DNA from: Osmia lignaria lignaria
Taxonomy: Eukaryota; Arthropoda; Insecta; Hymenoptera; Megachilidae
Length of the DNA stretch: 64,000 nt
Reading direction: 5' to 3'
Assembly (NCBI RefSeq): GCF_051020975.1
Contig: NW_027478169.1
Coordinates: forward strand, 6,820,001-6,884,000
Made by a program: the position numbers and the translations under genes. Positions within the stretch are counted from its first letter, which is position 1. Each line of letters starts with the position of its first letter. Under the pieces are notes generated by a model. That model saw only the letters and a program-made list of their open reading frames with translations, had not been told where the DNA came from and did no database searches. Shown here one piece after another: positions 60,701 to 64,000 of the stretch.

Positions 60701-63700
60701 TCTCGAGATATATCAAGATATTTAAAAGTTCCGAAGCCGCACCAACATAATAGAGATACAGAAACACCGTGGCTCCTTTCGTTGAGATAACTCTACACTA
60801 TTGCGAGCTGGAAATGCCACTTCCAGTTTAGCTGTGCAGAAGAAGAACAACAAGAAGAAGAAATATCTCGAAATATGTCCGTTAGGCCCCTTCCCTTGAG
60901 ATAAATCTGCAAATATCTCGGAAACGACGCGAGCTATGGCAAAATGTTAAGAGACCTTTTTTGTAGAGAATTAAGTTTCCTACTTTTTATGTTCTATGAT
61001 ATTTTTTGATCAGATGCGTAGTTCTCGAGATATATCAAGATATTTAAAAGTTCCGAAGCCGCACCAACATAATAGAGATACAGAAACACCGTGGCCCCTT
61101 TCTTTGAGATAACTCTGCACTATTGCGAGCTGCAAATGCCACTTCCAGCTTAGCTGTGCAGGGGAAGAACAACAAGAAAAAGAAGTATCTCGAAATATGT
61201 CCGTCAGGCCCGTTCCTTTGAGCTGAATCTGCAAATATCTCGGAAACGAAGCGAGCTATGGCAAAATGTTAAGAGACGTTTTTTGTAGAGAATTATGTTT
61301 CCTACAATTTATGTTCTATGATATTTTTTGATCAGAAGCGTAGTTTTCGAGATATATCGAGATATTTAAAAGTTCCGAAGCCGCACCAACATAATAGAGA
61401 TACAGAAACACCGTGGCCCCTTTCTTTGAGATAACTCTGCACTAGTGCGAGCCGCAAATGCCACTTCCAGCTTAGCTGTGCAGAAGAAGAACAACAAGAA
61501 GAAGAAATATCTCGAAATATGTTCGTCAGGCCCCTTCCCTTGAGATAAATCTGCAAATATCTCGGAAACGAAGCGAGCTATGGCAAAATGTTAAGAGACC
61601 TTTTTTGTAGAGAATTATGTTTCCTACTTTTTATGTTCTATGATATTTTTTGATCAGACGCGTAGTTCTCGAGATATATCAAGATATTTAAAAGTTCCGA
61701 AGCCGCACCAACATAATAGAGATACAGAAACACCGTGGCCCCTTTCTTTGAGATAACTCTGCACTATTGCGAGCTGTAAATGCCACTTCCAGCTTAGCTG
61801 TGCAGAAGAAGAACATCAAGAAGAAGAAATATCTCGAAATATGTCCGTCAGGCCCCTGCCCTTGAGATATATCTGCAAATATCTCGGAAACGAAGCGAGC
61901 TATGGCAAAATGTTGAGAGACCTTTTTTGTAGAGAATTATGTTTCCTACAATTTATGTTCTATGATATTTTTTGATCAGAAGCGTAGTTTTCGAGATATA
62001 TCGAGATATTTAAAAGTTCCGAAGCCGCACCAACATAATAGAGATACAGAAACACCGTGGCCCCTTTCTTTGAGATAACTCTGCAATAGTGCGAGCCGCA
62101 AATGCCACTTCCAGCTTAGCTGTGCAGAAGAAGAACAACAAGAAGAAGAAATATCTCGAAATATGTCCGTTAGGACCCTTCCCTTGAGATAAATCTGCAA
62201 ATATCTCGGAAACGACGCCAGCTATGGCAAAATGTTAAGAGACCTTTTTTGTAGAGAATTAAGTTTCCTACTTTTTATGTTCTATGATATTTTTTGATCA
62301 GATGCGTAGTTCTCGAGATATATCAAGATATTTAAAAGTTCCGAAGCCGCACCAACATAATAGAGATACAGAAACACCGTGGCCCCTTTCTTTGAGATAA
62401 CTCTGCACTATTGCGAGCTGGAAATGCCACTTCCAGTTTAGCTGTGCAGAAGAAGAACAACAAGAAGAAGAAATATCTCGAAATATGTCCGTTAGGCCCC
62501 TTCCCTTGAGATAAATCTGCAAATATCTCGGAAACGAAGCGAGCTATGGCAAAATGTTGAGAGACCTTTTTTGTAGAGAATTAAGTTTTCTACTTTTTAT
62601 GTTCTATGATATTTTTTGATCAGATGCGTAGTTCTCGAGATATATCAAGATATTTAAAAGTTCCGAAGCCGCACCAACATAATAGAGATACAGAAACACC
62701 GTGGCTCCTTTCTTTGAGATAACTCTGCACTATTGCGAGCTGGAAATGCCACTTCCAGTTTAGCTGTGCAGAAGAAGAACAACAAGAAGAAGAAATATCT
62801 CGAAATATGTCCGTTAGGCCCGTTCCCTTGAGATAAATCTGCAAATATCTCGGAAACGAAGCGAGCTATGGCAAAATGTTAAGAGACCTTTTTTGTAGAG
62901 AATTAAGTTTCCTACTTTTTATGTTCTATGATATTTTTTGATCAGATGCGTAGTTCTCGAGATATATCAAGATATTTAAAAGTTCCGAAGCCGCACCAAC
63001 ATAATAGAGATACAGAAACACCGTGGCCCCTTTCTTTGAGATAACTCTGCACTATTGCGAGCTGGAAATGCCACTTCCAGTTTAGCTGTGCAGAGGAAGA
63101 ACAACAAGAAGAAGAAATAACTCGAAATATGTCCGTTAGGCCCCTTCCCTTGAGATAAATCTGCAAATATCTCGGAAACTAAGCGAGCTATGGCAAAATG
63201 TTAAGAGACCTTTTTTGTAGAGAATTAAGTTTGCTACTTTTTATGTTCTATGATATTTTTTGATCAGATGCGCAGTTCTCGAGATATATCAAGATATTTA
63301 AAAGTTCCGAAGCCGCACCAACATAATAGAGATACAGAAACACCGTGGCCCCTTTCTTTGAGATAACTCTGCACTAGTGCGAGCCGCAAATGCCACTTCC
63401 AGCTTAGCTGTGCAGAAGAAGAACAACAAGAAGAAGAAATATCTCGAAATATGTCCGTTAGGCCCCTTCCCTTGAGATAAATCTGCAAATATCTCGGAAA
63501 CGAAGCGAGCTATGGCAAAATGTTAAGAGACCTTTTTTGTAGAGAATTAAGTTTCCTACTTTTTATGTTCTATGATATTTTTTGATCAGATGCGTAGTTC
63601 TCGAGATATATCAAGATATTTAAAAGTTCCGAAGCCGCACCAACATAATAGAGATACAGAAACACCGTGGCCCCTTTCTTTGAGATAACTCTGCACTATT

Positions 63701-63904
63701 GCGAGCTGTAAATGCCACTTCCAGCTTAGCTGTGCAGAAGAAGAACATCAAGAAGAAGAAATATCTCGAAATATGTCCGTCAGGCCCCTGCCCTTGAGAT
63801 ATATCTTCAAATATCTCGGAAACGAAGCGAGCTATGGCAAAATGTTGAGAGACCTTTTTTGTAGAGAATTATGTTTCCTACAATTTATGTTCTATGATAT
63901 TTTT

Positions 63905-64000
63905 TGATCAGAAGCGTAGTTTTCGAGATATATCGAGATATTTAAAAGTTCCGAAGCCGCACCAACATAATAGAGATACAGAAACACCGTGGCCCCTTTC
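63905..64000. repeat. Partial satellite unit at right edge
   Basis: The first 96 bp of a unit of the GAAGCGTAGTTTTCGAG class, following an AACATCAAG unit as at 59397 and 61973. The array continues beyond the window. Confidence 0.95.

Larger units (their letters stand above)
55461..63904. repeat. Right-hand short-register satellite stretch
   Basis: About 26 units with short, overlapping duplications. A pair is repeated at 644-bp spacing (57465-58108 and 58109-58752, tags GTAGTTTTCGAGATATATCAAG and GTTCTGGAGATAT). Single recurrences of the GCAGGGGAAG/GAAAAAGAAG unit lie at 55535, 57787, 58431, 59719 and 61007. A unit with AACATCAAG and CCCTGCCCTTG lies at 59075, 61651 and 63583, followed each time by a GAAGCG unit. 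From 60.4 kb the GAGCTGGAAATGCC/GTCCGTTAGG class is frequent. No long tandem HOR is complete here. Confidence 0.78.
1..64000. repeat. Tandem satellite DNA array, 322-bp unit
   Basis: The window is a head-to-tail array of one 322-bp unit, seen from the box TGATCAGATGCG (or AAGCG/ACGCG variants) recurring at 165, 487, 809, 1131 and so on to 63905. There are 198 complete units plus a partial one at each end, all in the same orientation. Unit length is 322 except three 320-bp copies near 5.0, 8.5 and 11.7 kb, four 321-bp copies near 6.3-6.9 and 9.8-10.5 kb, and three 320-bp copies near 48.5, 53.9 and 56.8 kb. No inserted element, inversion or unique spacer interrupts it. Units differ mostly by single-base substitutions. 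Long homogeneous arrays of this kind are typical of eukaryotic constitutive heterochromatin (pericentromeric, centromeric or subtelomeric); which location applies here cannot be read from the sequence. Confidence 0.98.

Noticed and set aside
168..63488. Nearly 200 small minus-strand proteins of about 74 residues
   Set aside because: They are the same satellite frame repeated. The first codon is TTG, there is usually no ATG in the frame, no recognised domain, and the main variants are non-synonymous. A 322-bp period also shifts the frame from unit to unit.
1..64000. CRISPR array or other repeat-spacer system
   Set aside because: There are no unique spacers. The whole 322 bp repeats, not a short repeat separated by different spacers, and no cas-like gene is present.
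1..64000. Transposon-derived array with recognisable ends or coding remnants
   Set aside because: I see no terminal repeats, target-site duplications or transposase/reverse-transcriptase similarity in any frame. An origin from a short mobile element cannot be excluded but is not supported.
1..64000. rDNA, telomeric or histone-type tandem gene cluster
   Set aside because: The unit is only 322 bp, contains no rRNA or histone similarity that I recognise, and no short telomeric repeats are present.

Overview
The whole window is one uninterrupted tandem satellite DNA array. I see no unique sequence, gene, RNA gene, mobile element or CRISPR array anywhere in it. The repeat unit is 322 bp, about 40% G+C by hand count of one copy. 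Taking each unit to start at the TGATCA box, the window holds 164 bp of a partial unit (1-164), 198 complete head-to-tail units (165-63904) and a 96-bp partial unit (63905-64000). The arithmetic closes exactly: 198 x 322 minus 16 bp of small deletions (six 2-bp, four 1-bp) gives the observed span. The array therefore runs off both ends.

The organism must be a eukaryote, since bacteria do not carry 64-kb satellite arrays. CpG is not visibly depleted (12 in the unit I counted, about 12-13 expected), which fits an invertebrate such as an insect better than a vertebrate. This is inference only; I cannot name the species.

Above the 322-bp level the array is a mosaic of higher-order repeats (HORs), each with its own register. 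From left to right they are: an old 9-unit duplication (about 310-4445); an 11-unit HOR, a 10-unit copy that lost one unit, and a truncated third copy (about 4445-13360); a 15-unit-spaced pair with further copies at 4-, 8-, 13- and 19-unit spacings (about 12900-26560), including a tandem 8-unit HOR and a terminal 2-unit duplication; a mixed stretch (27203-31066); a 10-unit pair that lost one unit (31067-36218); a 13-unit-spaced pair (36219-43302); two almost identical tandem 17-unit HORs of 5472 bp (43947-54890) with the start of a third; and a right-hand stretch of short 2- to 8-unit duplications (to 64000). Many block boundaries fall inside a unit, as expected from unequal crossing-over or conversion.

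The unit has internal structure. It carries three copies of a GAGATA-WMTC decamer; two of these lie in a clear ancient internal duplication beginning GGCCCC. It also has an imperfect hairpin (CTGCAC...GTGCAG), a 24-nt GAA/CAA triplet tract, two T6 tracts and a TGATCA box. A roughly 74-codon open frame recurs on the minus strand in most units, but it begins with TTG, usually contains no ATG, and its main variants are amino-acid changing. I treat it as a by-product of homogenisation, not a gene.
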